A stretch of DNA of 5,738 bases from DASPFV01 sp035620975 (GTDB lineage Bacteria > Acidobacteriota > Vicinamibacteria > Vicinamibacterales > 2-12-FULL-66-21). Location of the stretch: the NCBI GenBank assembly GCA_035620975.1, contig DASPFV010000046.1, positions 1 through 5,738 of the forward strand. Reading direction: 5' to 3'. The translations under genes and the position numbers were made by a program. How positions within the stretch are numbered: position 1 is the first letter of the stretch; each line of letters begins with the position of its first letter. Below are positions 5,601 through 5,738 of this stretch, piece after piece. Below the pieces are notes generated by a model. The model was not told the DNA's origin, made no database searches, and saw nothing but the letters and a program-made list of their open reading frames with translations.

Positions 5601-5614
5601 GTACGATCTTGTTC
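5601..5614 (+). promoter_or_regulatory. TANNAT motif directly before the VOC gene start codon
   Basis: TACGAT (5602-5607) ends seven bases before the ATG at 5615, and no clear Shine-Dalgarno sequence is present. As with the acyltransferase gene, this fits a -10 element for a leaderless transcript, four bases downstream of a 7-bp repeat array. The -35 position (TTCAAG at 5579) is a poor match. Confidence 0.38.
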
Positions 5615-5738
5615 ATGAGTCTTATCAAGCCCATCCCTGACGGCGACCCACGCATCTCGCCGTATCTCTGCGTGCGCGGCGCTGCGGCGGCCATCGACTT
5701 CTACCGGACCGTGTTCGGGGCGACCGAGCGGATGCGAA
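5615..5738 (+). CDS. VOC family protein, PhnB-like, 5' part only
   Basis: The first 41 codons are in the window and the gene runs off the right edge. The translation begins MSLIKPIPDG, continues RISPYLCVRGAAAAIDFY and then VFGATERMR. This matches the start of PhnB/YdfG-like glyoxalase-bleomycin resistance proteins, in which the segment PYLxVxGAAxAIDFYxxxFGA is characteristic. These are small cytosolic single-module VOC proteins, usually about 130-160 residues; most have no known substrate. The ATG at 5615 agrees with the usual N-terminus of the family, and a TTG two codons upstream is less likely. The 51-base gap after the acyltransferase gene contains the 7-bp repeats and a possible promoter, so co-transcription is uncertain. 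Confidence 0.85.
   Translation, partial: MSLIKPIPDGDPRISPYLCVRGAAAAIDFYRTVFGATERMR

Overview
High-GC bacterial DNA. The mix of genes resembles Acidobacteriota, plausibly class Vicinamibacteria: a BlaI repressor next to an M56 membrane protease fused to a carboxypeptidase-regulatory-like domain and a TonB C-terminal domain, a secreted DinB-fold protein, a NagX/HGSNAT-type membrane acyltransferase, several VOC proteins, and intergenic short tandem repeats. This assignment is inferred from domain content and style, not from a phylogenetic marker. There is no rRNA, tRNA, CRISPR array, transposase or phage gene.

Layout. Bases 1-335 hold no gene I can support; 211-340 is a degenerate tandem array of about twelve 10-bp units ending at the stop codon of the first gene. 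Bases 336-929 (minus) encode an exported DinB-like protein. Divergent from it, 1077-2045 (plus) encodes a two-domain ring-cleaving dioxygenase of the MhqO/PcpA kind, with a strong Shine-Dalgarno sequence and a clear intrinsic terminator at 2087-2122. Convergent with that gene is a two-gene minus-strand operon: blaI-like repressor (3815-4231), then the M56-TonB fusion (2166-3818), overlapping by ATGA. Bases 4343-5563 (plus) encode a polytopic acyltransferase, and 5615 to the window end is the start of a PhnB-like VOC protein.

How it may work together. The repressor/protease pair has the logic of BlaI-BlaR1 signalling: a membrane zinc protease senses something outside and relieves repression by a BlaI dimer. 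The penicillin-binding sensor of BlaR1 is missing; in its place are a beta-sandwich domain and a TonB C-terminal domain. A near-perfect 42-bp palindrome (4231-4272) covers the -10 element, probable transcription start and start codon of the repressor gene, so autoregulation is very likely. Because it lies between divergent genes, it may also control the acyltransferase.

The most unusual non-coding signals are this palindrome, two oppositely oriented arrays of 7-bp GGTTCNN units on either side of the acyltransferase gene, each directly beside a TANNAT-ATG start region, and the 10-bp array at the left. The coding regions belong to recognisable families; I see no clear evidence of a wholly new multi-gene system, though the M56-TonB sensor and its operator are a little-studied regulatory arrangement.
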